This document shows, one piece after another, positions 10,224 to 22,575 of a stretch of 64,000 nt of DNA. Source of the DNA: Xestospongia muta (lineage: Eukaryota > Porifera > Demospongiae > Haplosclerida > Petrosiidae); NCBI GenBank assembly GCA_963693285.1, contig OY848918.1, forward strand, positions 6,081,876-6,145,875, in the 5' to 3' direction. How positions within the stretch are numbered: the stretch's first letter is position 1; every line of letters begins with the position of its first letter. The notes beneath the pieces were generated by a model, which saw only the letters and a list, made by a program, of their open reading frames with translations, ran no database searches and was not told where the DNA came from. The position numbers and the translations under genes are program-made.

Positions 10224-12013
10224 TTAATGGTCATTGTTTATTTCGGTAACTATGCCATTTAGGCTCTCTATAACTGTTATATAACAATTAATGCCATAAT
10301 CATCATCATGGTCAGGAGAGAGTGGATCGATATGTTGAAGTGCAGTCAAATGTGTTTCTTCATTATCCACCTGTACATTGGGAACAGTGACGATTGAATC
10401 AGGTGTAATTGATGGTGGAGCATCTAAATCCACCCCATACATACTAGTAGACAGCTGTATGAGAAAAAGACGTATAACTGCATGCAATTTATAAACATGT
10501 ATTGTGCTATTTCAATGCATGTGTGATTGATGTGAAAGTACTCAAATCAATAACCACAGGCCAAGTCACCACTAATAAGTTATACCATTACATAAATCTA
10601 ATACATTACTGAACTTTTGCAAATGAGAACCAATATACAGTGCAAATCTGCTCTCTTTTAACATTCAGCAACATACCTACAACATTCATGTGGACACACA
10701 CATGTTGACTGTTTTAACATGCAAATGCAAACATGATTAACAGGAATAAATACCTGGTACACTTGATCTGCAACCCTTCGGTTATGTTCAATATTGTTTT
10801 CAAAGCCTACATAATACAGGTGTGCTGGTGATTGATTGTGACAAGAACTTAAAGGATGGTTTAGGTAAGCATTGCGAAAGTGATCCAAACTCCTCTGTAT
10901 CCTGGGTAAGTACACAAAATGAAGAGCAAATAGATGAAGCTCGTTGCAAGGGTCAAGAACTTCCACATCTTCGAGATAATAAAAAAGTCTGTAGAATAAA
11001 CAAGTGCACCCCTGAAAGACATCGGCGCCAGAGACGCTCAATTCGCTGATTGTGTACACTTCGTCCCATAATAACACTATTTCTGTCCGGACCTCTGTCA
11101 GGTTGGGACCACATATACTTGGCAACGTCCACATTTTCTCCTCCTAGATCTGTACAAATTCTAAGTGGTAGACCATAGGTTTGAACAGCTTCAACAAAAT
11201 AGCCAAGTACAGTGTTTGCACTATTATTTGATGAGCATTTCAGGTATACTGGTAGCCTTGAATAGCCATCAATTCCACCATGAATTACAAAACGACACCT
11301 AAATGGAATTACAAAAAAGTTAATATATTAAAATATATATAGGACACGTAACTAGGCAAGGAGGAGTGGCTAGAATAAGACCTGCCTTGCACTCCACCCA
11401 GTTCTACACATCCAATGCTACAATCCCTTCTATATATCAGCCTACATTAATATTTAGTGTTTAAACAACAATTGATATGTATTGTATAAAATAATACAAA
11501 CAACCTTATCAGTTTATGATTTCCATCCAAGTGCCAAAGCTCATTAGGAAATGCCACATTGTATTGACGTCTACGAAGATTCAGTCTGAAACACATCTCT
11601 GTACCAAAAGGGTCAACTCGTCGCATTGATTCTCTTAGCCTTGTTTGCTGTACAGCAATACCACATTCCTTTAGATGGCCTTGCATCATTTTCTGACCAC
11701 AATCAAGATACAGATGTGTAATGCTTCGCACAATGTCATCTAAATGCTCGTTTGATATGATACAATACTTCCTCCCCGTGCTCATTCCAAATTCTTGGAA
11801 TCTTCTGTGGATGGTGCTTCGAGACACACTTAGAATGGATGCCATGTCTACTGCTGTGAACCCAGGTTCCATCAGGTGATCATGTTGTCTACGAGACAGG
11901 TCGAATCTCGGTCTGCCCAGACAAGTTGTACTGCGATTAGCCACTTCAATTGTGCGGCGGGTAATCTCGCAGTAGTCTTCTATTGCCGAAAGAGCTTCTG
12001 CAATCAACTCTGT
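10224..12013 (-). pseudogene. DDE integrase-type transposase (frameshifted)
   Basis: Exons on the minus strand: about 12013-11505, 11298-10754 and 10454-10224, GT-AG, with the second junction in phase 2. An N-terminal helix-turn-helix (MASILSVSRSTIHRRFQEFG) precedes an integrase core with WHLDGNHK (first Asp), CTDLGGEN (second Asp) and [10 protein letters not shown] (Glu). Then comes a conserved segment ([18 protein letters not shown]) and an Asp-rich C-terminal exon. The frame jumps by one base just after RLW, near 11028 (GGCGCC), so full-length protein cannot be made from this copy. The true start is unclear; a first exon near 12181 (MDCRASLAD) is possible. The HTH and DDE triad support the role of transposase for the surrounding element. 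Confidence 0.85.
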
Positions 12014-13699
12014 TGCTCAAATTGGAAGTTGTATCCCACACAATTCCAAATAGATAACATCAGAGTGAACAGATTCCAATTGGTATAATGAAGGCATTAT
12101 GTTGTCACCCTGGGCAAGTCACCTCGACAGCTCTCGTACCACTCGCATCAAGCAATCAGCAAGACTAGCTCTACAGTCCATTGTTCACCAAGTGATCATT
12201 ATTACCACATAATATGTATACAATGAAGTGAGATCAATTTTTTGATTAATGATTAATTGTTATACGAGTGAATCAAGTCTTCAAATTAATCCGAAACCGA
12301 TGTGTCCTTTCAGTGACAATACCAGACTGTCCTTAAATCCATTATAATTTGAGTGAACAACCGAGAGAACGAGAGAGAGAGAGAACTCACAAATAGATGA
12401 AGTAGCTAGACCTGTGTCACTGAAAAACAACAATCTCGGTGCTTTACTGTAACCAGTAACTGGTTTTCTATCAGAGCCTGTAAAGAATACCAGCACATCC
12501 TCCAAAGATACTGGAACAGAGCCTTCTAAAAAAGTGGCCATTGATGAACATTAGGTACAAACTACTATTGTTGAATAATTACCTACCTCGGCATTCATTG
12601 AGAAATCTTAAAAAGAACATATAGGTGGCCTCCTCTTGGTCACACCTCTCCTTAGTGTACCAATGCCTACCATAAGAAAACTCTGGTTTTAGCAGCATCT
12701 TGATGTAGTCTGTAAAAGTAGAATAGACAGACAGTCAGACACAATCCAGTGTTCCATTGGTCAATCAAAACAAACACTAAAATCTGTCATGATAGTATGC
12801 TATATTTACTGATGGTATAGTTGAGATTTTAAAATAGTACTAAAACTGAAACAGTAATAACAAAATGTTGGAGTTGTTGCAGTAACAAATCAATGTAAAG
12901 ATCTAACTACTCCAATAACTATTGCAAATATCTAGAGTTGATACATGCACCAAACATACCACGAGTGATTTCTAGTGTTGTATCGTCATGATCAGTGATG
13001 AAGAACACCTTCATTATTTCCGGGTGTCTGGAAATATATTTGTCAATTTTTAACAACTTCAGCCTATCCAGAAACTGGTCAATTTCAGCCTTTACTTTGA
13101 TCACACAGTAATAGCTTTTTAAAACATCTGATATTATATTACCATCAGCAAGAGTTATCGCAGTGATTGGTTTGCTGTAACCTGTTTCCAATAAGAGTGC
13201 AAGGTATCCTTCTTGGCTCAAGACATTTTGTAGAAATTGGTTGTCAGATACAGCAGAGATCTAACAGAATTGGTATGGATGGATTATGGATTATTATCTG
13301 TTCTGTACACATACTTCTGCTACCAAGCACTTGACTGATTGATCCGTAATTTCTTTGTCATCTATGAAAATTGTTGTGATGTCTCTGCTGACCATGTACT
13401 GATACAATCCTAGCAACAGCACAGGAAAACCATGGCCCTCTTGCAAAATTGACATGCCAATCCACATCCCAATGTGCATAAAAACCTTGCTCTAGGATAC
13501 ACATAACACTCATTCCTTTATCCCTTTCGCTTACTTGCAATGCTGGTACATTTTGATAAAACGTCATCTTGCACTCATCACCAATACAGTATTTTTCCAC
13601 TATGTTATTAATCAGGATCCTCCAAAACTTGCGGCGAACCCCACCCATATCAACACCTTCCTCTCTTTTAAAAAAACCTAAAATGAATGTGTCTCAAAC

Positions 13700-15803
13700 T
13701 AGTGTTGAAATGAATAGTGTAAATATTCGAATAATTGATTGTTACACTAATTATTCGAATATGTCTGAGGTATTTGAATATTCGTTTCTAAGCCACACCC
13801 TTAACGTGATAACACGTGGTCAACAGACGAAGCAAGTTCAAGCAATGGCAAAGCGTTTTCAAAGTCCAGTTTGGGAATTTTTTGAGTTAGTTGGCAAAAA
13901 GAGTGTTAAATGTAAGCTGTGTAATCCTCCTGGAACTGTTCTAAGATACCTCGGTGGGACAACAACAATGAAAAATCATTTGACGAGTCATCACCCAGGT
14001 AAATATTCGGACCCAGAGAAGGATAAATTCACCAAAACCTAGAGCAGTCTTGATAATTTTTAAGTACAAAGAAGTGTCCCACAGAGCGATCAAATGAAAT
14101 AACAAGAATAGCAGAGATGGTTGCCAGAGACATACGGCCTATTAGCGTAGTGGAAGAAGATGGCTTTAGGCAACTTATGAACTATATCGAACCTGGTTAT
14201 AGAGTGCCATCACACACCCACATAGCTACAATGTGCCGTCGTATCTTCAGTGTGAAGAGAGAGAAACTTAAGGATGAAATTGGTACCTGTGCATACATAG
14301 CACTAACTAATGACATCTGGACTAGTCATGCAACAGAGAGTTACTTAACAGTGACTATTCATTTCATAGACAACATGTGGAAGATCTGTAGTAGAGTACT
14401 ATCAACTGAGGAAATGCCTGAGCGTCACACAGGACAAAATATTGCTGAAAGACTGATTAAGATTGCTGATGAATGGAACATTAAAGCCATGCAGATAAGT
14501 GCTATTGTGCATGACAATGCAGCTAATGCTGTTTGTGGTGTTGAAAAAACAGATTGGTCTCACTTCGGTTGTGTTGGACATACACTACAATTGTGTATCA
14601 ATTCTGGTCTAAGCATTCCAGCCATCAGTCGAGTGATTGCTGCTTCAAGAAAACTAGTTGGTCGCTTCAAACATAGTGTGGTGGCTATGACGGCTTTAAA
14701 GGAAAATCTGTTAGGAATTGCATCACACCATCTAATTCAAGATGTTTTGACATGTTGGAATTCAACATTTTTAATGTTCGAGCGTCTTGTTGAACAACGA
14801 GTAGCCATTTATGCTGTTCTTTGTGACTCTGCTATTACTACAACAGAGTACAAATATCTCAACCTAAAGGAGGATCAGTGGGAGTTGCTAATGCAAATCG
14901 TAACTGTTTTCAAACCATTGCAGATTGCTACAACTGTTATCAGTTCAGAGCAGAATGTATCTTGCTCTGTTATCTATCCAGTAATAAATGGACTTGTTGT
15001 CAACCATTTGACTGTTGCTAAAAGTGATCTGCCAGTTGTGAAAAGGTTTAAGGAATGTGTTTCCTGCGAGTTGAAACGGTGCTTCAACCCATCTAGCCTC
15101 GACACAGCGAAGAGTTTGCCAGTTCTTTGTGCAGCTATAGACCCAAGATATGCTCATTTAAAATTTCTTAGTACACAACAAAAGCAGATAGTGCGTGAGG
15201 AACTCATTAGTCGGATGGAATTTATAGAAATAGAAGGAACAAATGAAGAAGCAGACCCCGAGGTACAGCCAGCCAAAAAAAAACAAGAAAGACAGTGCCA
15301 TGCGCTATCTTCTTGGGACTTTGTCATATGAAGACAATATGAAGACCTGCAGTGACGAGTTAGACTATTTTCAGAATGAACCAGCCCTTGATCCTGACTC
15401 AAATCCCATGGAATGGTGGAAAAGAAATGAGGAAAGATTTCCTAAGCTGTCCAGGATTACAAAGCAGCTCATGTGTATCCCTGCTACATCAGTGCCTTCA
15501 GAGAGAATATTTTCTGTTTCTGGGAATATTGCCTCAGACAAGAGATCCAGGCTTAAACCAGAAAACATTGACATGTTAGTTTTTCTACACAAAAATCTTC
15601 CTCCGCTTTAAAGTAGCAGTTATTTAAGTAAATTGTTTATGCTCAATTGATAATAATAATTATTAATTTATTATTGTTGATTTAATGTGCATAACTTGAC
15701 CACTCCCATTTATGGGCGTGGCATCAGCAACGAATATTCGAATATCCGCTTTTTCAGGAAACAATTGTTCGAATATTGATTTTGCCTATTCATTTCAACA
15801 CTA
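13700..15803 (+). mobile_element. hAT element nested in the HECT intron
   Basis: Ends are TAGTGTTGAAATGAATAG and its inverse. The flanks are CTCAAAC on the left (13693-13699) and CTCATAAC on the right (15804-15811), an 8-bp duplication with one base lost. Subterminal AATATTCGAATA motifs occur at both ends. It encodes a ZBED-type transposase with stops. It inserted after the HECT gene was present, because it splits an intron and not an exon. Confidence 0.88.
13845..15611 (+). pseudogene. hAT (ZBED-type) transposase, broken
   Basis: It starts at MAKRFQSPVWEFFEL. A BED zinc finger (CKLCNPPG, then KNHLTSHHPG) is followed by the central RNase-H-like region (LTNDIWTS, HDNAANAV, GCVGHTLQLC, CWNSTFLMFERL) and the C-terminal dimerisation region (CIPATSVPSERIFSVSGN). 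An in-frame TAG at 14040-14042 and a frameshift by about 14080 separate the finger from the core. A further frameshift falls at the A-run near 15275-15283. It therefore cannot make a full transposase. Confidence 0.88.
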
Positions 15804-17849
15804 CTCATAACACTATGTCATGTATTAGTAGAACAAAGCCAAACAACATAAATTACACAAACTTAAATGCCAACATGAATGCATGTAGCACATATGCAAT
15901 TATTTGCTATTATTAGACCTAGTTGAAATACTTACTCTTAATGTCTTCTTGCCTTGGGATCAAATGTTGGCATTTGAGCATGCATTAGAGCATCTTCTAG
16001 AAGGGAATCTCTGCTGAATTCTAACAGCATTATATTTTCATAATCATCAGAAGACAAGTCCAGATCCATCCCATTGTCAAGTTGTAGCTTCTTAATAATG
16101 TCATCCAAGCTACAACATACAGGAAAAATTCATCATGATTGGCCAATGGAAACTTACTTTTCCACATAACTTTGTTCCTTGAGACTTTTTTCTATGATAG
16201 ACTGAATTTGTTCATCATTGTCATCCAGTGATCCATTATCATTCACAAGACTACTGTCATGGACATGTATAAAATGAAATAAATTTGATAAAGTATGTGT
16301 AACTGTGCTTATATGTTTATGTAATAAACACAAATTACTCCTTTCTAAACTGTGAAATTTAAATAGAAAAAAACAATGGCAGTAATCACAACTTATTATC
16401 TTTGATATGACCACAAACACCTGTGGAAAGGAAGGTACAACTTTATTGGTTTTCCCTAGCCATCACCACAACACAGTCCATGGCAACCACAGGCAACACA
16501 GAAGTTTGTAAATTTCACACAGTATAGCTCACATTGCTACTGCACTCACGCTAGAAGGGCCAGGTGTTTGTACCAATATTGGTGGCATTGGTGGTGATGA
16601 TGGTGCTAGGATGTTGTCGCCAATATCCTCTATGCTGCACCTATACATCACGGTAAGGATTTAAAAATACATTAAGGTGGTATTCTAATCATTACTGTTT
16701 GTATAACATGCTATATAAACTCACTCAATTTCTTCAGAATTGTTGCATACTTGTAAATGATCTTTCATTTCATGCATAGCAATTTCTTTTTCACACAATA
16801 AACATTTTTCTTTTATCTTGTCAGTCTGGAGGTTGGACATAAAAAGTTATAACAGCAGTTAAGTATTAACATTACTGACCTCCAGCAAGTCAACATCATA
16901 GGTTAATGGCAAATCGACTTGAAGAGGTCTCACATACACCTTTGCTTGATCCACATACTCTTTAAACCTCAGGACACTAATTATATATCTGGTCTTGATT
17001 ACTAATAAATTTTTTGAATAGGAACCAGCAGTACAGAGACGCTCCATACCACCAGCACTCTTTAATGGTGGAAAGGTTTCCATCAAGACTTCTTTGATAT
17101 GGCTCCAGTCCCCATCCAGAAGAAAGACAATCTTTTTCTCTCCTAACCCAGCACTCCAAAGTCTATGACGTTCACTCATTGAGGGAACTTGTTCTTGATG
17201 AGTGTCTGCTAGGCAAATAAATTTGTGTGTCCATGTATGACATCTAGGTTTGACCATTGCCTTTTGGTATGGGAAATGGCGGCCCTTTCCTTTTCCCTGC
17301 CGAGGATTAAATGGGGGCAGATTGACCCCTGAAAATCTAAAAAAACGTATGACCTTAATTTACCATGGCAAAAGACATTAAGTAGATATAGCATACAAAG
17401 CTCTTACTGGAGCACACCCACACAGACTAACGCACACACGTGCAAGTGTGTGTACATCATGTAGCATGTATGTGTAATGTAAGCAAACAACTCACTAACC
17501 CAGTCTTGTTTTTTCTTGGTGTCGGTAACAACGACGTGCTAAGATCACCTCGCAATTCCTTGGAAGAGCTTGGTCCAGGTAGGTCTTGCTGCAACGTCCC
17601 TGTCGTATTTCGACAACTTGGAGTAGATCTGAGAACGTGGGCAGCTTCTTCCAGAGCTTTGATAACAAACAGAGACATGTTTTGATCTGCCATGGATAGC
17701 TAATTAAGAGAAACGTTGTAGAGAAAACAAACGATCGACTTTCTGGCACTCTTGTATGAATAGTTTAGCGCACCAAAAACGTTATTAGTTATGCCGCATA
17801 AAGTAATTACCGTTCTTTTACTTCCAAACTAAATAATATTAAGTTATAT

Positions 17850-18040
17850 TATCTCTCTTAGTTTTATTCCAAAAGACATGGTGTTATTATGCGAATACGC
17901 ATACATCTTGATGTTCATATATGATAAATATGAGCATGCTGGCATCCATGTTGTTCTTAATAGAGATATGTTGGCATTCCTGTTATGCATAAATATAGGC
18001 ATGTTGGACTTAATAATTTTGACACAGATCACACCCCATA
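17850..18040 (-). repeat. Right terminal inverted repeat of the 8.36-kb element
   Basis: Reverse complement of 9686-9907 with a few substitutions and short indels. The outer end is CCCCATA, followed by the ATAAAT duplication. Confidence 0.88.
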
Positions 18041-18097
18041 ATAAATAACACTCAACAATATTAATGTCACACAAACATTGCAGACTATATAACTATA
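18041..18097. repeat. Duplicated segment, copy A right part
   Basis: Continues the match to the unoccupied copy (32911-32967): ATAAATAACACTCAA, then AATGTCACACAAACATTG and GCAGACTATATAACTATA. Confidence 0.88.
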
Positions 18098-19003
18098 CTA
18101 GTGTAATTTATGTATCCCAGGGAAAAAAAGTCATTTTACAATGTATGAAAAGTGTGTGTTTTACATAATTGTATTTTGATACTTGTCTGAATTTACTAAT
18201 GAATGTAGCTTTGCTGTTTCTTAAAATTATGATGAAATTTTACCACTCTTTGGTGGAATCAATGGTAATTATTCAATAATTATAATATATGATGTAATAT
18301 TAATGGAAGAATGCATATTTTTTTGTTAGTAGTTTTACATATAGTAAATTTGATAGTTATTTAACATCATTTTTCAATGTACGTAAGATCAATACTAAAA
18401 TAAAAAGATTAATATGTCATTATAACAACTAATTTGTACCTTACATGGATGGATTACTATGGAACATAGAACTCCTGTGAATTACTCATTATATAATTTA
18501 TTGGTATGTTTTACATTTACATATCAATAAATTATACAGTGAGTAATTTCACAGAAATTCTAGATTCCATAGTAATCCACTCATGTAAAGTACAAATTAG
18601 TTGTTAAAACCACATTTTAATTTTTATAGTGTAAATAATGTAAATTTACTGTAAATAATACAATACTATTCTTTAGTAGCGTTATGCATTAAAAATATGA
18701 TGGTTATTAATCATATGCATTACAATCCAATTATCGTAATATTAATGTAAAATTACTGTAATAAATACATAACTTTTCTTTAGTGGTATTATGTCTGATA
18801 AATATAATGTTGTCCAAACATTTCTGCCTTTTAACTTCAAAGATATTAATTGATAACATCACAGTCTTCAATTGCAAAGTGCTGATTTTGTTAAAATTTT
18901 AATGAGGTAGTACACAGATAGCTAATCAGAGTTTTAAAGGTATATGAAAATAATTGGAATAATTGTAAAATTGTTAAAGATAACAACTTGATTATTTACA
19001 TAG
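18098..19003. other. Intergenic, no gene; contains one MITE
   Basis: AT-rich, with short inverted motifs and a palindromic MITE at 18425-18605. No reading frame looks protein-coding. Confidence 0.5.
18425..18605. repeat. Palindromic MITE, copy 1
   Basis: Ends AACAACTAATTTGTACCTTA and TACAAATTAGTTGTT are inverse complements, and complementarity continues through most of the element (ATTACTATGGAACATAGA against TCTAGATTCCATAGTAAT). A second copy lies at 35748-35942. Confidence 0.85.
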
Positions 19004-19015
19004 ACATTATTGTCA

Positions 19016-19203
19016 ATGCTCTTCATTGAAGGAATTTTTAGAGGTTGGGATTGTCTACCCATTGTAAATCTAAGGAAAACCTTGCCAACAAATGAAGAAT
19101 GCTCACTACATACAGGCAAGTTATCACTGATAGCCTTGACAGTGGTTTTATTCATTTGGCTTCTAATACTGTCTGGAGATGTGGAACTTAATCCTGGACT
19201 ATG
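19016..19203 (+). other. Stranded 2A-like leader peptide
   Basis: A short frame ends in a hydrophobic stretch (LIALTVVLFIWLLILSG) followed by DVELNPG, the ribosome-skipping 2A-type motif, with Leu where Pro is usual, then a stop. In marine invertebrates such leaders occur at the N-terminus of non-LTR retrotransposon proteins and some innate-immunity genes. Here nothing follows in frame, so it is probably the 5' stub of a truncated retroelement or gene. The Leu in place of Pro should lower skipping. Confidence 0.6.
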
Positions 19204-19366
19204 AACTGAGATAGAACCAGAAGTTCAGAACCCTTATACTATTCACTTCTGTACAGATTTTGTCAGTTTATTCTTTCAGAAATGTTTAATTATTACTATT
19301 ATATGATTATTTATTTTCGAATTAGAATATCAAAAGTTTTAGAATTATTACGGTGTGTATAATATG

Positions 19367-19502
19367 GTGGCCCAGAAGGACAATCCGTTGACGTGTCCGT
19401 CCTGAAACCAGCCCGGATACGTCAAAAAACAGCCCACACGGCGATTTTCCGGCCGGCTTGTACGATGTCCGACCGGATACGTCAAAAATTCAGGGTGGAC
19501 AA
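19367..19502 (+). repeat. Left GC-rich terminal block
   Basis: GC-rich block with repeated CGGATACGTCAAAAA motifs, inverted with respect to 24240-24487. Confidence 0.8.
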
Positions 19503-19570
19503 GACAAATAATCTTGCGATTATTATAATAACTTGTGCCTGGGCTGGGTTAGTAGGCGGAGTGTCAATTT

Positions 19571-22260
19571 GGCCAGTTCAAGAGACAGCATAGTCTCTAG
19601 CTTAGTGTCTTTAAGTGAAGACATTGTGGCAAAAGTAAATGAATTGGCTCAGGAGGAGGAGGAATCTGAAAACATGGAGGGTCGGTTTTTGTAGTTAGAA
19701 TCAATAATACTTCAATACTTTTCTTCATTAGCATTAGCGAAAAGGGCAAACAAAATCCAAAAAAAGAAAAAGCTAACGAGTAGTCATAATGAAAATGGGT
19801 TGTATAAAGGGCGAACTCGAAACACTGTCCAGGTGATATGTATCATAGTTGTGATGTTTGGAAGTTGTTTCTTTAAATAAGTTGCTGCTGCATGATATTA
19901 AAAGGAAAAAATTTGTGAAGGAATCTCCCATGTTTGAGATTGATCTAAAGAAAACAGACTCCTATACCACATGTATAACTAAAATATCAGAAGTTATTAA
20001 TATCGATGAAGCAGATTGTGTTCTTTTCACCTCATGTGGTTGTATTATTCCAGATGAGATGATACAGGTAGGAGATAAGTGACAGGATATCTAAATAAAA
20101 GAAGAATTGCTCCAGAGAAGTTGACCCTTGAAATAGGACACAGAAGTAATTGTTGCACTGATGAGCCACCCATCAAGAAGAAAAAAAATGGTATCCAAAA
20201 CAACTTTTAACATCTTCATACCATATAAATTTCAGATATTAGTCTATTTGAAGCTAGTGATAATGATATCATCAAAAGTGACAATAAATATTCAACTAAT
20301 TGTTAGTCATTTGTATTTTCTATACATCCAGTATACTACTGTCAAAAGACAACATGATGCCATTAACTCGAGAAGAGGTATGGCATAAAACAGGTGGAGC
20401 TTCATGTATGATGGACAAAAAGGGGCCTTTCAATCCTTATGACTTTGACATTTTTAAAGTAATTGTTGAAAAAGGTGAGTGCAACAATTTATTTCTTTAT
20501 TGCAGTACTGCATATGTATTTAGAATGCGAAGACGTTGTTGTATTGGGACCATCAGGAAATAATACCAAAGACTCTTATCATTCAAGTATGAGACAACAA
20601 TACATGTATATAATATATCTGTATCAAGGAGATACACCTGTTTCATTCACATCATACCTCACTCCAAGTCTGAAGTATCCATGTACACCAATTCCACTTG
20701 TTGTTATTTCTCCAAGTCATCCAAATTGTGAGTATACCTGGGATTGTCCTCAAGATAAAAACATGGAATTTCCTTTATTGCCTGTGATATTTGTTGACCA
20801 GCCACTCCTTTTCAATGCATTATCTGTGTTGATGGTGATGAAGTCTCTTCTACCATTTTGATGTATAAATGTCAGTTGTTACAGGTTAAGTGTTTATATT
20901 TTATATCATACTATTTTTAAAAATGAATGTGCATTTCTATTTGTGAAATTTTAGTTGATTTATGTGATGATGTCTGTGTTGCTCCAATTGTCACTGCATC
21001 CACAGATAAAAGGGATGATATGACCACCTTCAAAACTATTACCATGGCATCTCCTACATGTGAGGTTTCTATGTACTTTGTTTTTGTCACATTAAAGAAA
21101 ATATATTCTTTCTTAGTTGACTCCTTACATTTTTCAGTCAATGATTTAATGGTAGCTACAAGTAGTTTGAGTACTGAGTTGGTGGCTTTGGGAAAGTTTT
21201 CTTGGCCACTGATTTATGAAGCACTGGTACTAAGACTGCTGTGAAAGTGCTTATGAGGTAATATGTAATATATGTTTTATGTTGTCACAAATATATAATT
21301 TAATAGGAAGGAAGTCAAGCTTTATTAGGTCCAACACCATCTGCTCAAATACAATCTGAACTGAAGGCCTTAATGAAGTAAAATGAATTAATGTTTCTTT
21401 TATAGCATAGTATTTTTGAAGGTTTTGACATCAGAATGTTTTAGAAGTAACGAGATACTGCTTCACTGAGTCATTCAAAGCTCTAGTTTATCACTTCATG
21501 GAAAACGGATGTTTGTATACTTGGCTTCATGGGGTGAGAATTAAAAAAAAATTGTTTTAACTATTGAACCTATGGATAGTCTTCAATTCCTTTGGGTTGG
21601 GAAGTGAGACAATCTATTTTGAAAGATATGTCCATTGTTCAGAGGAGTAGCATATTTACATGCTGGACAACTCATTCATCAGGATATAAAAAGGTTAGTA
21701 TTTTAATTTACTGTCAGTGACAAATTTACATGTTGTAGCAACAATGTGCTATTAGATGAGCATTTCTCAGCACGTGTTAGGGATTTTGGATTTGCGTGGG
21801 AGCTTCTACAATCAGTATCTGGCTGTACAATGGTTACTGCACCCATAATAGTCATAAGTGAAGGATACTTTCCTCCTGAAATCTTAACTGGTAAAATATC
21901 ACCACTGTGTGATGTATTTAACTGCGGTGTAGTAAGTCCTTAATAGTGATGATGTTAATTCTAAAAAAATTGTTAGGTTGTACTGGAAACTTACTCTGCT
22001 CTTGTGGCATATGACAAAGACACAGGTCTGATTGTGACCTAGTATGTGATTATATGTATTGTTAATGTGTATTACTTTATTTTACTCATCAATCGCTTAG
22101 GTGACATTTACTGAGGACCAAAGGAGTAACACGGAAGACTTTGACATTAGCAGATTCTTCCATTGACCCAATATCTCCAGACATGGGCGAAGTCTTCAGA
22201 AGAGTTGTAAATGCTTGTGTGCAAAGACTTAGTAAACGTGTAACATCTAAGCAAGTATGT
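19571..22260 (+). pseudogene. IRAK/Pelle-like kinase gene remnant
   Basis: About ten short exon-like frames with GT-AG signals. The N-terminal part (to about 20860) is unassigned and includes a basic segment (AKRANKIQKKKK). Kinase motifs then appear in order: FSVNDLMVATSSLSTE (19-20 residues before a degraded Gly-loop), TAVKVL with the ATP-site Lys (near 21244), a hinge (KALVYHFMENGCLYTWLHG, 21473-21530), LIHQDIK in place of HRDxK (near 21677), RDFGFA (21779-21796), GYFPPEI and [11 protein letters not shown]. One-base frame jumps lie near 21220-21230 and 21650. Loop and activation motifs recall IRAK/Pelle and receptor-like kinases. It lies within the GC-ended element, opposite in strand to the transposase. 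Confidence 0.68.
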
Positions 22261-22575
22261 ACTTCTTGAATACATATTTCAAATACTCAGATGAATTAAA
22301 TATGTTTGTGTTTTTAAATTTAAAAACATAATTTTTCAGGATCACATATTCTGTCCATTATACAGGCTCTTGAAATGTGGGAATGTTAAACTACATATCA
22401 CTTTCGCAATACCAAGTTGGGTTCATTGGTTAATTATTTATCACTTATTATATTATTTATACTGATTTATTGGCTAATATCAATTATTGACAGTTGTCAA
22501 GTGGCCATTATACTGGATTATTGAGGCAGCATGTAGTTATTGCAAAAGAAACATATTTCTTTTTTTTCTATTTGA

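Larger units (their letters stand above)
12281..17693 (-). pseudogene. HECT E3 ubiquitin ligase-like gene carried by transposon
   Basis: Minus-strand exons, approximate: 17693-17500, 17336-16880, 16825-16725, 16640-16550, about 16253-16156, 16110-15938, 13677-13315, 13260-12960, 12709-12587 and 12525-12281. The first two encode a start (MADQNMSLF) and a domain with TWTHKFICLAD and AGLGEKKIVFLLDGD, as in animal G2E3-like HECT proteins. Then come a Cys/His finger (CLLCEKEIAMHEMKDHLQVC, UBZ-like) and an acidic UIM-like helix. The HECT domain follows (EEGVDMGGVRRKF, MLLKPEFSYG, LEDVLVFFTGSDR). The catalytic Cys is kept (TSSIC, codon 12389-12391), as is the GFG near the end. A frameshift near 13480-13487 and an unresolved junction at 15938 mark this copy as decayed. 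A dead hAT lies in the intron between 13677 and 15938. Confidence 0.82.
9686..18040. mobile_element. 8.36-kb DNA transposon with integrase-type transposase and HECT gene
   Basis: Ends are TATGGGGTGTGATCTGTGTC and its inverse (ending CACCCCATA), with similarity extending roughly 200 bp inward. The target duplication is ATAAAT at 9680-9685 and 18041-18046. The unoccupied paralogue has a single ATAAAT at 32911-32916, which fixes the boundaries. Inside, on the minus strand, are a DDE integrase-type transposase (10224-12013) and a HECT ubiquitin-ligase-like gene (12281-17693), plus a nested hAT element (13700-15803). A 6-bp duplication with an integrase-fold transposase suggests the eukaryotic IS3EU group, but that assignment is inference. 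Both resident genes carry frame breaks, so this copy is not autonomous. Confidence 0.9.

Noticed and set aside
12281..17693. HECT gene as an ordinary host gene
   Set aside because: It lies wholly within the inverted ends and target duplication of one element, and the paralogous empty site lacks it. It also has frame breaks.
19858..20082. Ubiquitin-like or PB1 domain in the kinase remnant
   Set aside because: The pattern is suggestive but too weak and too fragmentary to claim.
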